Source: Gorillibacterium sp.
GTDB lineage: Bacteria; Bacillota; Bacilli; Paenibacillales; NBRC-103111
Assembly: GCA_023511325.1 (NCBI GenBank)
Contig: JAIMBU010000174.1
Span: forward strand, 1 to 6,386
Direction: 5' to 3'
Length of the DNA stretch: 6,386 bases
Part shown: in pieces, positions 1-6,379 of the stretch
How the letters are laid out: the number at the start of each line of letters is the position of its first letter
Numbering within the stretch: the first letter of the stretch is position 1
Notes under the pieces: model-generated
The model's input: only the letters and a program-made list of their open reading frames with translations
What the model was told of the DNA's origin: nothing
Databases searched by the model: none
Program-made: the position numbers and the translations under genes

Positions 1-181
1 GTGTAATCGGTCTGCTCATGAGCTCAAGTCTAGTTCCACTATCAAACTTAAGAAAATACGAGGTAAACTGCTTAACCTCATTCGTATACTTATCGTTTGC
101 TGCAGCCTGGAAATATTTTATGTAAAACTGCTTCATATTCTCCAAGTTATTTGTCCACATGGCAATATGATCGATTCGCAT
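1..181 (-). CDS. VOC (glyoxalase/bleomycin-resistance) family protein, N-terminal 60 residues, cut by window edge
   Basis: The minus strand reads from an ATG at 181 down to base 1 without a stop, giving 60 residues beginning MRIDHIAMWTNNLENMKQFY. This is the typical opening of a vicinal-oxygen-chelate fold protein: a first beta strand with a metal-ligand-like His (H5, in DHIAMW), a helix (LENMKQFYIKYF), then a strand with a candidate second ligand Glu (E53, in RLELM). The family includes glyoxalase I, dioxygenases and antibiotic-binding proteins, so the substrate cannot be named from this fragment. Small members are usually about 125-130 residues, so roughly half is missing to the left. The start is fixed by the N-terminal motif. 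The stop of the upstream amidase and this ATG share one base (TAATG), which suggests translational coupling. Only a weak ribosome site (GTAGGT) is visible, inside the end of the amidase gene. I am confident of the family and not of the function. Confidence 0.85.
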   Translation of the reverse strand, partial: MRIDHIAMWTNNLENMKQFYIKYFQAAANDKYTNEVKQFTSYFLKFDSGTRLELMSRPIT

Positions 182-1719
182 TATTTGGTACCTACACTTT
201 CGTTCAACTGCATCTGGGCAAAATATTGCTTGATCCCTGCTACGATGCCTTTTGCTACGCGAACCTGCCACTCCTCATTGAATAACGTAGCCTCTTCGAG
301 CTCATTAGAGAGAAAGCCAACCTCGAGCAGTGTTGCCGGCATAACAGTCTCTCTCAGCACCGCAAGATCGCCGTATTTCACCTTGCGGTCTTTGAATCCA
401 GTAGCTGTAACCAGGTTTGCATGGATCACATTAGCCAACGTTTTACTCGAGTCATGATAGTAATAGGTTTCCGTTCCGCCTACAGTTGAATTCGGTGCAG
501 TATTGGCGTGAATCGATACAAATGCATCTGCATGGAGATCGTTAGCGATTTTGGCACGATTGGCAAGTGTCACAAATGTATCGTCATTGCGCGTCAAGAT
601 AACATCGATGTTTTCCAGTTTAAGCAGGGCTTCGACTTTTAGCACCATAGCTAAGTTAAAATCTTTTTCCTGCTTACCCTTGACGCCAATCGCACCCGGA
701 TCATGGTCGCCGTGACCAGCATCGATCACAACGAGCTTCTTCCCACTTGTGCCTGGAGGTTTCGTGCTATCCGTACCACCCGGAATTGGCGGCACTGTTC
801 CATCCGTACTGCCCGGCACTGTTCCATCTACACTTCCATCTGGCTGTGTTACTTCGGTCTGATCTGGTTCTGTCACCGGAGGGAGGGGGTCAACTCCGTT
901 AAAACTTATCATAACCACACCTGAGCTTGCATCTCCACTAGTGGACAATACATACGGTGTAGCTTCCTTCAAGTCGATAACGACACGTACAGTTGCGGGG
1001 TTCGTCGTAAATAAAGAATAACGAATCTTCTCAATGGTTGGATCACCGATGACCTGAAGCTCACCCTTAAGCGCAGTATCGGAGGATTGTCCATTTCCGA
1101 ATGTGCTAGAGAACTGGGTGTAGGGCAGGTTGACGACAATCCGATCAGGATTCGCCATTACTAATGAATCAGGCTTAACACTTCCGGTTATGGCCAGCAG
1201 CAACCGATTATCGCTGAAGCTAATCGTATCAATGGTGGCTAGTTTCGTATTTGGTATAGTAATCGCTTCAACCGAAGGCGTCTTGATGGAAACAACACGC
1301 TGCTGATTATCCCAGCCCACATTCAATCCCATCGTTTCACTGACAAAACGTAAAGGAACTAATGATGTACCCGCACGATTCACAGGAGCGACCGGTAGCT
1401 TCTTCTCTACTCCATCCACCTGGGCAACCATACTACCAATCGTCAGCTCTACCTGCCGATTATCCTTAAAAACAGTAATTAATTGTGTCTGCTGATTCCA
1501 TTTCACTTCGAAGCCGAGGCTCTCCACAACCATGCGGAGCGGAACCATGATGCTGTTGTTGACGTTCTCAACTTTCACATTTGCCGGTATCTGCAATGAC
1601 TGACCGTCAAGCATAATTTTTATGTTCTCTTCAGCGGCTGCAGCATGTCCGTATTGAGGAATTAAAAAGAAGAATAGCGCAAAAAACAACAAGATTCGGT
1701 ACTTCTTCATGTGTCTCAT
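181..1719 (-). CDS. Secreted N-acetylmuramoyl-L-alanine amidase with stalk and AMIN domains
   Basis: This is a zinc-dependent cell-wall hydrolase that would cut the amide bond between N-acetylmuramic acid and L-alanine in peptidoglycan, outside the membrane. Residues 4-28 form a signal peptide (MKKYRI, a hydrophobic run LLFFALFFFLI, then a likely cleavage near GHAAAA). Residues about 35-147 are a copper-amine-oxidase-N-like stalk domain with two copies of a PLR(M/F)V.E..G motif (60-69 and 122-131). Residues about 160-275 resemble an AMIN domain, which in relatives targets the enzyme to the wall. A Pro/Thr/Gly/Asp-rich linker (278-325) leads to an Amidase_3 domain (about 328-500) with all expected catalytic residues: H336 (DAGHG), E351 (KQEKDFN), H404 (SIHAN) and E466 (LLEVGFLSN). 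It should therefore be active. Two in-frame ATGs compete: 1719 has little ribosome site, while 1710 (MKKYRI) has GGATGAGA upstream and a better signal-peptide start, so the protein may be 509 rather than 512 residues. A candidate promoter lies at 1787-1815. The stop overlaps the VOC gene start by one base. Confidence 0.95.
   Translation of the reverse strand: MRHMKKYRILLFFALFFFLIPQYGHAAAAEENIKIMLDGQSLQIPANVKVENVNNSIMVPLRMVVESLGFEVKWNQQTQLITVFKDNRQVELTIGSMVAQVDGVEKKLPVAPVNRAGTSLVPLRFVSETMGLNVGWDNQQRVVSIKTPSVEAITIPNTKLATIDTISFSDNRLLLAITGSVKPDSLVMANPDRIVVNLPYTQFSSTFGNGQSSDTALKGELQVIGDPTIEKIRYSLFTTNPATVRVVIDLKEATPYVLSTSGDASSGVVMISFNGVDPLPPVTEPDQTEVTQPDGSVDGTVPGSTDGTVPPIPGGTDSTKPPGTSGKKLVVIDAGHGDHDPGAIGVKGKQEKDFNLAMVLKVEALLKLENIDVILTRNDDTFVTLANRAKIANDLHADAFVSIHANTAPNSTVGGTETYYYHDSSKTLANVIHANLVTATGFKDRKVKYGDLAVLRETVMPATLLEVGFLSNELEEATLFNEEWQVRVAKGIVAGIKQYFAQMQLNESVGTK
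785..830 (-). repeat. Short tandem repeat in the amidase linker
   Basis: The plus-strand sequence GGCACTGTTCCATC occurs at 791-804 and again at 815-828, a 24-base period. On the coding strand this gives two copies of an eight-residue unit starting DGTVP (DGTVPGST, then DGTVPPIP) in the Pro/Gly/Asp-rich linker between the AMIN and Amidase_3 domains. Such linkers are flexible spacers, and in-frame repeats of this kind commonly expand or contract between strains. Confidence 0.7.
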
Positions 1720-1786
1720 CCATTCTGCGTTGAATTGTGATCATTAGCGTCGAGCCATGCCTAAATAAGAGACCATACAACCGCCC

Positions 1787-1815
1787 AATATACATAAGAC
1801 GTTAAAATCTTCCAA
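1787..1815 (-). promoter_or_regulatory. Candidate sigma-A promoter for the amidase/VOC unit
   Basis: On the minus strand a -35-like TTGGAA (1815-1810) is followed after exactly 17 bases by a -10-like TATATT (1792-1787). The matches to consensus are four of six and five of six. Transcription would begin near 1780, leaving a leader of about 60-70 bases before the amidase start. It sits between the upstream hairpin terminator and the gene, the expected place. This is a pattern match only. Confidence 0.45.
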
Positions 1816-1843
1816 TAGTTGCGGTCTTTCGCAAATAAAATAG

Positions 1844-1892
1844 CCCCACAAAATAGCTTGGTCTCAGAGTTAACTCCAAGACCTTTGTGGGG
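1844..1892 (-). terminator. Large hairpin terminator downstream of the HD/DUF1835 gene
   Basis: The outer arms CCCCACAAA (1844-1852) and TTTGTGGGG (1884-1892) pair perfectly over nine bases. Inside, 1860-1883 is a near-perfect palindrome (GGTCT and AGACC arms, GAGTTAACTC centre) whose two remaining mismatched positions become G-U pairs in minus-strand RNA. A seven-base bulge (1853-1859) lies on one side. In the minus direction the stem is followed by CTATTTTATTTG, a T-rich tail. The plus direction is followed by ACTGAAAAG, so minus-strand termination is favoured. It lies about 107 bases past the stop of the HD/DUF1835 gene and just before the amidase promoter candidate, so it should insulate the two units. 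Confidence 0.7.
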
Positions 1893-1999
1893 ACTGAAAA
1901 GACTTATGCTTTTTCAAGAAAAGAGCATTCCAGCATGGCTTGAATTATTTCTCAATTCGAATATCCTCTGATCACACTAAACTCTCAAGTCTCTGAAGG
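1893..1999. other. Untranslated stretch after the HD/DUF1835 gene
   Basis: This is the 3' untranslated stretch between the stop codon at 2000 and the large hairpin. The only structure I see is a short AT-rich hairpin (ATGCTTTTTC against GAAAAGAGCAT, about 1907-1929) with an unpaired G, too weak to call alone. I find no reading frame with a ribosome site on either strand. Confidence 0.4.
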
Positions 2000-3553
2000 T
2001 TATGCTAAATTCACACTATAGCTACGCATGGAGTATAGTTCTCCCGAATAAATGAGTTTCCCTTGTAGGATCAATTGGCGAATACGAAACTCGATATAAG
2101 TGTCGCTAGTGCGCATTCCCGCATGACCAATCACTTCACCAACGACTCGTGCGCATCGAATCATTTCTCCAGATTGAGCGGTTAACTGACGAATGGCCTG
2201 CATAATTGTTTCATCGAAGTAGTCCTCGTCAACTTGCTGTAGCTGACCGTTACTCCAAATCCGTAGTGTTCCCCCTGAAGCGAGCAGTTGCTGCCACTCC
2301 GCCACATAAGCTGCATGAACCTCAGGGAGCAATCGCTTAGCCTCAGTGAGGAGAGTGGCTAATTTATCTGGCATAATTTCACCTGTATCCAAATAAACAG
2401 CTTTCTGGTCACTTCTCGGCATCATAATAGTGGCATTCACATGGAGAATATTGCTGTGCTGCGGTAGAGCAGCAAGCAAGCGACGTAATCCTGTCTGTTC
2501 GGAAGGTGAATCACTTGCCCAGATCACCAGCGGTACCTCCTGCAGACGTGGTGACCACTGTAGCCAAGCAAGTGCATCCTCCAACAGATATTCCATGGTA
2601 GTATTCAAGGATTTCTTCCACTCATTCATAGCTTCCTGCGACCCATTCGCGGATTTCTTTAACTCAGGGTGTCCTTCATGACCATTCAGGAGTACTCGCC
2701 ACCATTCAAGGCGCTTGGTAAGACCTGCCGGATCATCTGCTCCATGAAGCGGGCCGACCATGAGGTCATCGCTTAAGCAGATGATTCTATCATCTCCGAG
2801 GTGGCCTTTTAATGCCTGCCTTAAGGAGCCTGCGGCTGACTCACCGAACGTAACATGGATCCGAGAAGGCCGATTAGTACTCATCAGTGACTCCTGCAAA
2901 TAATCCTCATTACCGAGTGCCCATTCTTGATCAAAGGCTGTAAGATAGCTCTCCATCACGCGATGTCGCTCCTCAGCTAAGAGTTTGGCAGCCTCTGTGT
3001 TCATCCGTGACTTCAGCTTCAGTAGTTTTTCGTAGTAATGGTTGATCGCTGTACTTTTGTCGGTACGATATTGCTCGGCTGTCATTTCCTTACGGAATTT
3101 AAGCGCGGGGTCGTAGATCAAGGTGCCCTTTGAGCCTGCGTAGACAAAGGTTCGGGCAATTCCGATTGCTCCGATCGCATCCAATCGGTCGGCATCTTGC
3201 ACGATTTGCCCTTCAAGTGTCGACATCGGCTTGCCACCGCCGCCGCCAAAGGACATCGTGGAGACAATCTCCATTACAGCATCCGCTTCCCGTGCCTCTA
3301 CTCCGTTTAACAGCAGCCAATCCTGCACCTTCTGCAGGCCTAACTCTTTGCTCCCAGCTAACTTCTCATCGGCAATATCATGCAGGAGCGCAGCAAGCTC
3401 GCAGACGAATAAACTGGCTTGCTCCACCTCTGCAAGCAGCTTTGCTATCCGCGTAACTCTGACAATATGCCACCAATCGTGCCCGCTGGCGTCATGCTCA
3501 AGCTCTTTTTGCACATAGTATCTCGCCTGCTCAAGAATCGCTTTATGGTTCAT
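2000..3553 (-). CDS. HD-domain phosphohydrolase fused to a DUF1835-DUF3658 protein
   Basis: The 517-residue product has two parts. Residues 1 to about 215 form an HD-superfamily hydrolase of the YpgQ/YedJ type: H29 (GHDWWHIVRV), H58-D59 (ALLHDIAD) and the D120-D125 region (QDADRLDAIGAIG) supply the expected metal-binding set. Relatives are metal-dependent phosphohydrolases, some acting on nucleotides, but the substrate here is unknown. Residues about 230-375 match DUF1835 (IHVTFGESAAGSL, SDDLMVGPL, PLVIWASDSPSEQTGL), and about 400-515 match DUF3658 (WSNGQL, VVGEVIGHA, EFRIRQLILQGKLIY). This pair is normally a separate protein of unknown function, about 300 residues long. The start is the first ATG after an in-frame TAG about 20 bases upstream; the GAAGGA next to it is close for a ribosome site. 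An internal ATG at residue 224 has a better one. No clear terminator separates it from the membrane-protein gene upstream (165-base gap), so co-transcription is possible. Both families are clear to me; the fusion needs confirmation. Confidence 0.9.
   Translation of the reverse strand: MNHKAILEQARYYVQKELEHDASGHDWWHIVRVTRIAKLLAEVEQASLFVCELAALLHDIADEKLAGSKELGLQKVQDWLLLNGVEAREADAVMEIVSTMSFGGGGGKPMSTLEGQIVQDADRLDAIGAIGIARTFVYAGSKGTLIYDPALKFRKEMTAEQYRTDKSTAINHYYEKLLKLKSRMNTEAAKLLAEERHRVMESYLTAFDQEWALGNEDYLQESLMSTNRPSRIHVTFGESAAGSLRQALKGHLGDDRIICLSDDLMVGPLHGADDPAGLTKRLEWWRVLLNGHEGHPELKKSANGSQEAMNEWKKSLNTTMEYLLEDALAWLQWSPRLQEVPLVIWASDSPSEQTGLRRLLAALPQHSNILHVNATIMMPRSDQKAVYLDTGEIMPDKLATLLTEAKRLLPEVHAAYVAEWQQLLASGGTLRIWSNGQLQQVDEDYFDETIMQAIRQLTAQSGEMIRCARVVGEVIGHAGMRTSDTYIEFRIRQLILQGKLIYSGELYSMRSYSVNLA
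2882..2896 (-). promoter_or_regulatory. Internal ribosome site and ATG at the HD/DUF1835 junction
   Basis: On the minus strand CAGGAG (2896-2891) stands six bases before an in-frame ATG (2884-2882), better placed than the ribosome site of the annotated start. Initiation here would produce MSTNRPSRIHVTFGES onward, a 294-residue DUF1835-DUF3658 protein of the usual stand-alone size. The bases around it read CTGATGA, so TGA stops in another frame overlap the ATG, as seen at coupled gene junctions. Whether the site is used is not shown by the sequence. Confidence 0.45.
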
Positions 3554-3718
3554 TCCTTCTATCCAACCCCTCTATCTAGCTCATCTCTATATTAAAGTGT
3601 GGGTCAACTATCATCTAGCTACCTGTCGCGAGCCTTCCATTATGGGATCCAGCAATCATGGTCTCTATATCGGTCAGAAGGTGCAGGCGGAATAAACCTA
3701 CTTTGCTATTTCTGCTTT

Positions 3719-4429
3719 TTAGTTACTTCGTCGTCGAGCGAAAGGAAGGTACATCAGCAGGAACAGTAGCACGACAACCCCTTCAAGCGAAAGCAAATAC
3801 CAAGGATAAGGTCCCAGTACATCAAGCAGCGATGCTGTATCCGGTTTTCTAGCAACAAACATGTAATTCCCACCCGTCGCCCGATTGACGAACCAAACCA
3901 CGATCAGCAGCAGATTAAGGAAACCTAAGGTTAACCAAATGGAACGAAAATTCGGTCGATAGCCTTCTACCCAAATCATAAACAGAACAGCAAGAATGAT
4001 AAAGCCATGTGCCGTGAAGAATTCTAAGAATCGATAGTGGGGAAAAGCATAGCCCAAGACTGGCGTCAGGAGGGCTTGAAGCGCACCGCCGATTCCTGCA
4101 TAATAACAGATTTGAAACAGCAGCCGACTCCTGGTTAACAGCATGACGACACATAGGTAAAGAGATATGCTGCATAATTCCAAGGGAAGTGTATCCTTCG
4201 CTTGGTAGACGCCTTCTCGTACATACCAGATGTTTAGAGAAACCTCACAGAGAATCAGCACAGAAGCTATACTCCATCTTGCGATATTCCGCTGATTCCC
4301 GTCACGAAACCATCTGCGCAAGCAGAATAAAAGAGCGATCAGCAGAGCTACTACGCTCAACGCCATCCGATGCTCCTGGGAAAAGATGAAGAAGCTAGCC
4401 GCAGCTTGAGCATCAAAAAAACGATCCAT
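3719..4429 (-). CDS. YwaF/TIGR02206-family integral membrane protein
   Basis: A 236-residue protein I recognise as the TIGR02206 family (Bacillus subtilis YwaF-like), whose function is not established. About seven hydrophobic segments are visible: residues 22-38, 50-70, 83-99, 103-123, 137-155, 163-182 and 209-230. The short loops carry many Arg residues and the C-terminus is basic (ARRRSN). Recognisable family stretches include LPLELCSISLY (81-91), GIGGALQALLTP (112-123), the His pair in HYRFLEFFTAHG (131-142), and NYMFVARKP followed by LLDVLGPYPWYLL (188-213). Length is normal for the family and the frame is intact. The ATG at 4429 has GAGG five bases upstream, so the start is good. The gene follows the esterase terminator, but I see no convincing promoter in the 46 bases between that hairpin and the start, so it may rely on readthrough or on an atypical promoter. 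It shares no obvious pathway with its neighbours. Confidence 0.9.
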   Translation of the reverse strand: MDRFFDAQAAASFFIFSQEHRMALSVVALLIALLFCLRRWFRDGNQRNIARWSIASVLILCEVSLNIWYVREGVYQAKDTLPLELCSISLYLCVVMLLTRSRLLFQICYYAGIGGALQALLTPVLGYAFPHYRFLEFFTAHGFIILAVLFMIWVEGYRPNFRSIWLTLGFLNLLLIVVWFVNRATGGNYMFVARKPDTASLLDVLGPYPWYLLSLEGVVVLLFLLMYLPFARRRSN

Positions 4430-4475
4430 AACAGCCTCTTCCCCTGTTCGTCAACGGCTAAATTAATCCTGATGA

Positions 4476-4511
4476 GTAAACATCGCCATCCCTAGGGACG
4501 GCGATGTTTAC
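4476..4511 (-). terminator. Hairpin terminator downstream of the esterase
   Basis: GTAAACATCGCC (4476-4487) and GGCGATGTTTAC (4500-4511) form a perfect 12-bp stem around a 12-base loop that itself contains the palindrome CCCTAGGG (4490-4497). It begins 25 bases after the esterase stop, a typical place for a terminator. The tail on the minus strand is poor in T (TCATCAGGATTAATTT), so it is either a weak-tailed intrinsic terminator or an RNA-stabilising stem. The plus-strand tail (GATCTGATAATTTTCC) is similarly modest. Confidence 0.6.
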
Positions 4512-4536
4512 GATCTGATAATTTTCCCGCGTAATA

Positions 4537-5325
4537 TTAAGCTTTCAACGGAAGCCATTCAAGCACACGCTGGATTTTCCGATCCCAATAGCCCCATTCG
4601 TGTTCCCCTGGCTCTTCTTCGTAGACAAGATCGAGCTTCTTTTGCTTAGCATGTTCTAAGAAGCGCTGATTATCATCATAGAGAAAATCCTCTGTGCCAA
4701 CGCATTGATAGAGAAGTGGCTTCGGACCCATACGGGCAGCAACTTTATCGGCTAGCATAAACAGGTTATTGCTTTCGCTTTCCAGTTTCTCCTGTGTTCC
4801 AAAAATAGACTGAAATTCACTCGCACCATTATCTTCCCACCTCTTGGCCAAAGCTGCTACGTCAAGTGCCCCGGAAAGACTGGCTGCTGCTGCATACCGA
4901 TCAGGACAGGACAACGCAAGCTTAAAGGCACCATACCCTCCCATTGAAAGTCCAGCGACAAAGTTATCTTCTCTGGCAGTGGAGAGCGGGAAGAATGACT
5001 GAGCAATTCTCGGGAGCTCCTCACTTACAAACGTCCAATATTTAAGCCCATGCTCCATGTCAGCATAGAAGCTACGGTTCACTGCTGGCATAACCACCGC
5101 TAGACCAAGAGCCGCAACATAACGTTCAATGGATGTGCGACGCAACCAAATGGTATGATCGTCAGACAAGCCGTGCAGCAGATAAAGTGTCGGGTATAAT
5201 TCTTTACCTCCTGATGATTCCATACCAATCTGGCCCGCTGATTTCTGCGGAAGAATGACATACATCGAAGTACTAAGTCCCAGTGCATCTGAGAAGAAAT
5301 CACATTGAATTAAAGCCATTATCAC
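4537..5325 (-). CDS. Esterase of the esterase D / EstA family (alpha/beta hydrolase)
   Basis: A 262-residue cytoplasmic hydrolase (no signal peptide) of the Pfam Esterase (PF00756) type, the group with tributyrin esterase EstA and S-formylglutathione hydrolase. The visible features are an [12 protein letters not shown] oxyanion-loop region (residues 48-59), the nucleophile elbow [10 protein letters not shown] (about 125-134), a candidate acid in [10 protein letters not shown] near residue 215, and the catalytic His in GEHEWGYWD (about 241). Relatives remove short acyl groups, including acetyl groups from sugars; the natural substrate here is unknown. The start is ambiguous. The first in-frame start is GTG at 5325, with AAAGGG six bases upstream. 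ATG at 5319 gives [10 protein letters not shown], the usual family N-terminus, but its spacing to the same site is about 12 bases. The gene follows the epimerase by 46 bases and probably shares its transcript, which would suit a sugar-related role, though that is inference. A strong stem follows the stop. Confidence 0.92.
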   Translation of the reverse strand: MIMALIQCDFFSDALGLSTSMYVILPQKSAGQIGMESSGGKELYPTLYLLHGLSDDHTIWLRRTSIERYVAALGLAVVMPAVNRSFYADMEHGLKYWTFVSEELPRIAQSFFPLSTAREDNFVAGLSMGGYGAFKLALSCPDRYAAAASLSGALDVAALAKRWEDNGASEFQSIFGTQEKLESESNNLFMLADKVAARMGPKPLLYQCVGTEDFLYDDNQRFLEHAKQKKLDLVYEEEPGEHEWGYWDRKIQRVLEWLPLKA

Positions 5326-5359
5326 TTAACACCCTTTCGAATCAATTCGATAAATTATT

Positions 5360-5388
5360 ATTTTAGATCATCTAGTCTTGCACAGCAA
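5360..5388 (-). promoter_or_regulatory. Weak candidate promoter before the esterase
   Basis: On the minus strand TTGCTG (5388-5383, three of six matches) and TAAAAT (5365-5360, five of six) are 17 bases apart, with the -35 inside the end of the epimerase gene. This AT-rich spot could give the esterase some independent transcription. The -35 is poor, so it is a low-confidence call. Confidence 0.25.
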
Positions 5389-6379
5389 CTTTTATTTGAC
5401 AGTGTACTATCGTTTCCTTCCCTGGTTCCAGCACAGCAAGTCCTGTTAGTGCTGTATCCAGATCCAGATTTGGCGCATTGGTAATCCACGTATACGGTTC
5501 AGGACACAGGTAACCCTTGGTAGAGTCATTGTTATAGATTACCCAATGCTTAAAGTGGGCATCTGCTTCATAGGTCACGACGATACCGGATGTCTCATCC
5601 GTGAGCACCGCTTCATTACGTTCGCCCCCAGCGCCTACTAGTGACAGGAACGCATCATCTAGGGGTCGATCTACCAAGGTAATTCCTGCTCCATTGAGGG
5701 CTAGAGCATCGGGAATCTCCAGCAGCTTTCCCGTTGGGACAAAACGCTCTGTGAGCTCCCACTGTTTGTCTGCGGTCAAAGAAAAACGGCATGCGGATAA
5801 AGGATCACTTGGCACGAAGGGGAAATTAAACGTCGTATGGTAACCAAGCCCCCAAGGAAATGATTCTTTACCTGTGTTGGTAATGGTTGCCGTCTGCTTC
5901 AAGATCGAGTCTTCCAGTTCAAAGGTCAGGAGGATAGTAAAAGGATGCGGAAACTGACGTAGCACCTCTAGGTCCTTACTCGAATCGAATAACGTCTCGA
6001 TGACAACGCGACCTGCTTCATACCTGGCACCCGTAAGCTCCCATTTCTTCCTCATGACAAATCCGTGAATATGGTTCCCGAGCTTTTCTTCGTTGCAGTC
6101 GAATTGATAATCTTGACCATTCCAGGTAAAAGCACCATCTTCGATCCGATTGGGTGGGAAGAGAACGGGTGTCCCATAAAGAGCCGGATTCATCCAGAAT
6201 TGCTCTTTCGACTGCGGTGAACGTAGAATTTCAACACCTGTACGCCTGTGCTTCAAGGAGACAACCGTGCTCCCCCATGCTGGGACAATAATCATTTCAA
6301 GTTCTGCATTACGAGCACAAACTGCAGCCTCACCGAGAAACTCTATATTTTCCAAAAAATTCTCCACGTTAGCAAACAC
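5372..6379 (-). CDS. Aldose 1-epimerase (mutarotase) family protein, start uncertain at window edge
   Basis: The 335-residue product has the galactose mutarotase-like fold, which interconverts alpha and beta anomers of aldoses or modified sugars in the cytoplasm. Key positions fit the family: LEMIIVPAWGSTVVSLKH (27-44) forms the early strands, FPPNRIEDG (74-82) carries the sugar-contacting Arg (R78), HGF (H105) and GYH (H181) give the two active-site histidines, and CPEPYTWITNAPNLD contains E294, the likely catalytic base. The exact sugar cannot be told; the EPYTWITNAPN version belongs to the diverse subfamily found in Firmicutes rather than classical GalM. The proposed start is GTG at 6379, with AAAGGGA immediately before it, which is too close. 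Another GTG at 6367 lies 11 bases past GGGAG. No in-frame stop precedes them in the window, so the real start may be further right and outside it. The gene is probably the first visible member of a two-gene unit with the esterase. Confidence 0.9.
   Translation of the reverse strand: MFANVENFLENIEFLGEAAVCARNAELEMIIVPAWGSTVVSLKHRRTGVEILRSPQSKEQFWMNPALYGTPVLFPPNRIEDGAFTWNGQDYQFDCNEEKLGNHIHGFVMRKKWELTGARYEAGRVVIETLFDSSKDLEVLRQFPHPFTILLTFELEDSILKQTATITNTGKESFPWGLGYHTTFNFPFVPSDPLSACRFSLTADKQWELTERFVPTGKLLEIPDALALNGAGITLVDRPLDDAFLSLVGAGGERNEAVLTDETSGIVVTYEADAHFKHWVIYNNDSTKGYLCPEPYTWITNAPNLDLDTALTGLAVLEPGKETIVHCQIKVAVQD

Noticed and set aside
97..457. Plus-strand frames over the left edge
   Set aside because: They run antisense to the VOC gene start and the amidase catalytic end, both of which have strong family motifs on the minus strand.
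703..924. Plus-strand open frame opposite the amidase linker
   Set aside because: It lies wholly antisense to a gene with clear domains, has no ribosome site, and has a biased Cys/Arg/Trp/His-rich composition typical of a shadow frame.
1907..1929. AT-rich hairpin upstream of the large terminator
   Set aside because: The stem is mostly A-T with an unpaired G and no distinctive tail, so it cannot be separated from chance.
3130..3518. Two overlapping plus-strand frames opposite the HD domain
   Set aside because: They are antisense to the conserved HD motifs and consist of low-complexity Arg/Pro/Ser/Gln-rich sequence with no recognisable family.
3594..3608. TTGACC as a -35 box for the HD/DUF1835 gene
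   Set aside because: It matches five of six bases on the minus strand, but no acceptable -10 lies 16-18 bases downstream. The AT-rich TAATATAG is only 7-10 bases away.
3574..3620. Direct repeat ATCTAGCT at 3574-3581 and 3613-3620
   Set aside because: Eight bases repeated once in a 165-base gap can arise by chance, and the flanks do not extend the match.
3658..3852. Plus-strand open frame of 64 codons starting in the 165-base gap
   Set aside because: It has no good ribosome site, more than half of it is antisense to the membrane-protein gene, and it matches no family I know.
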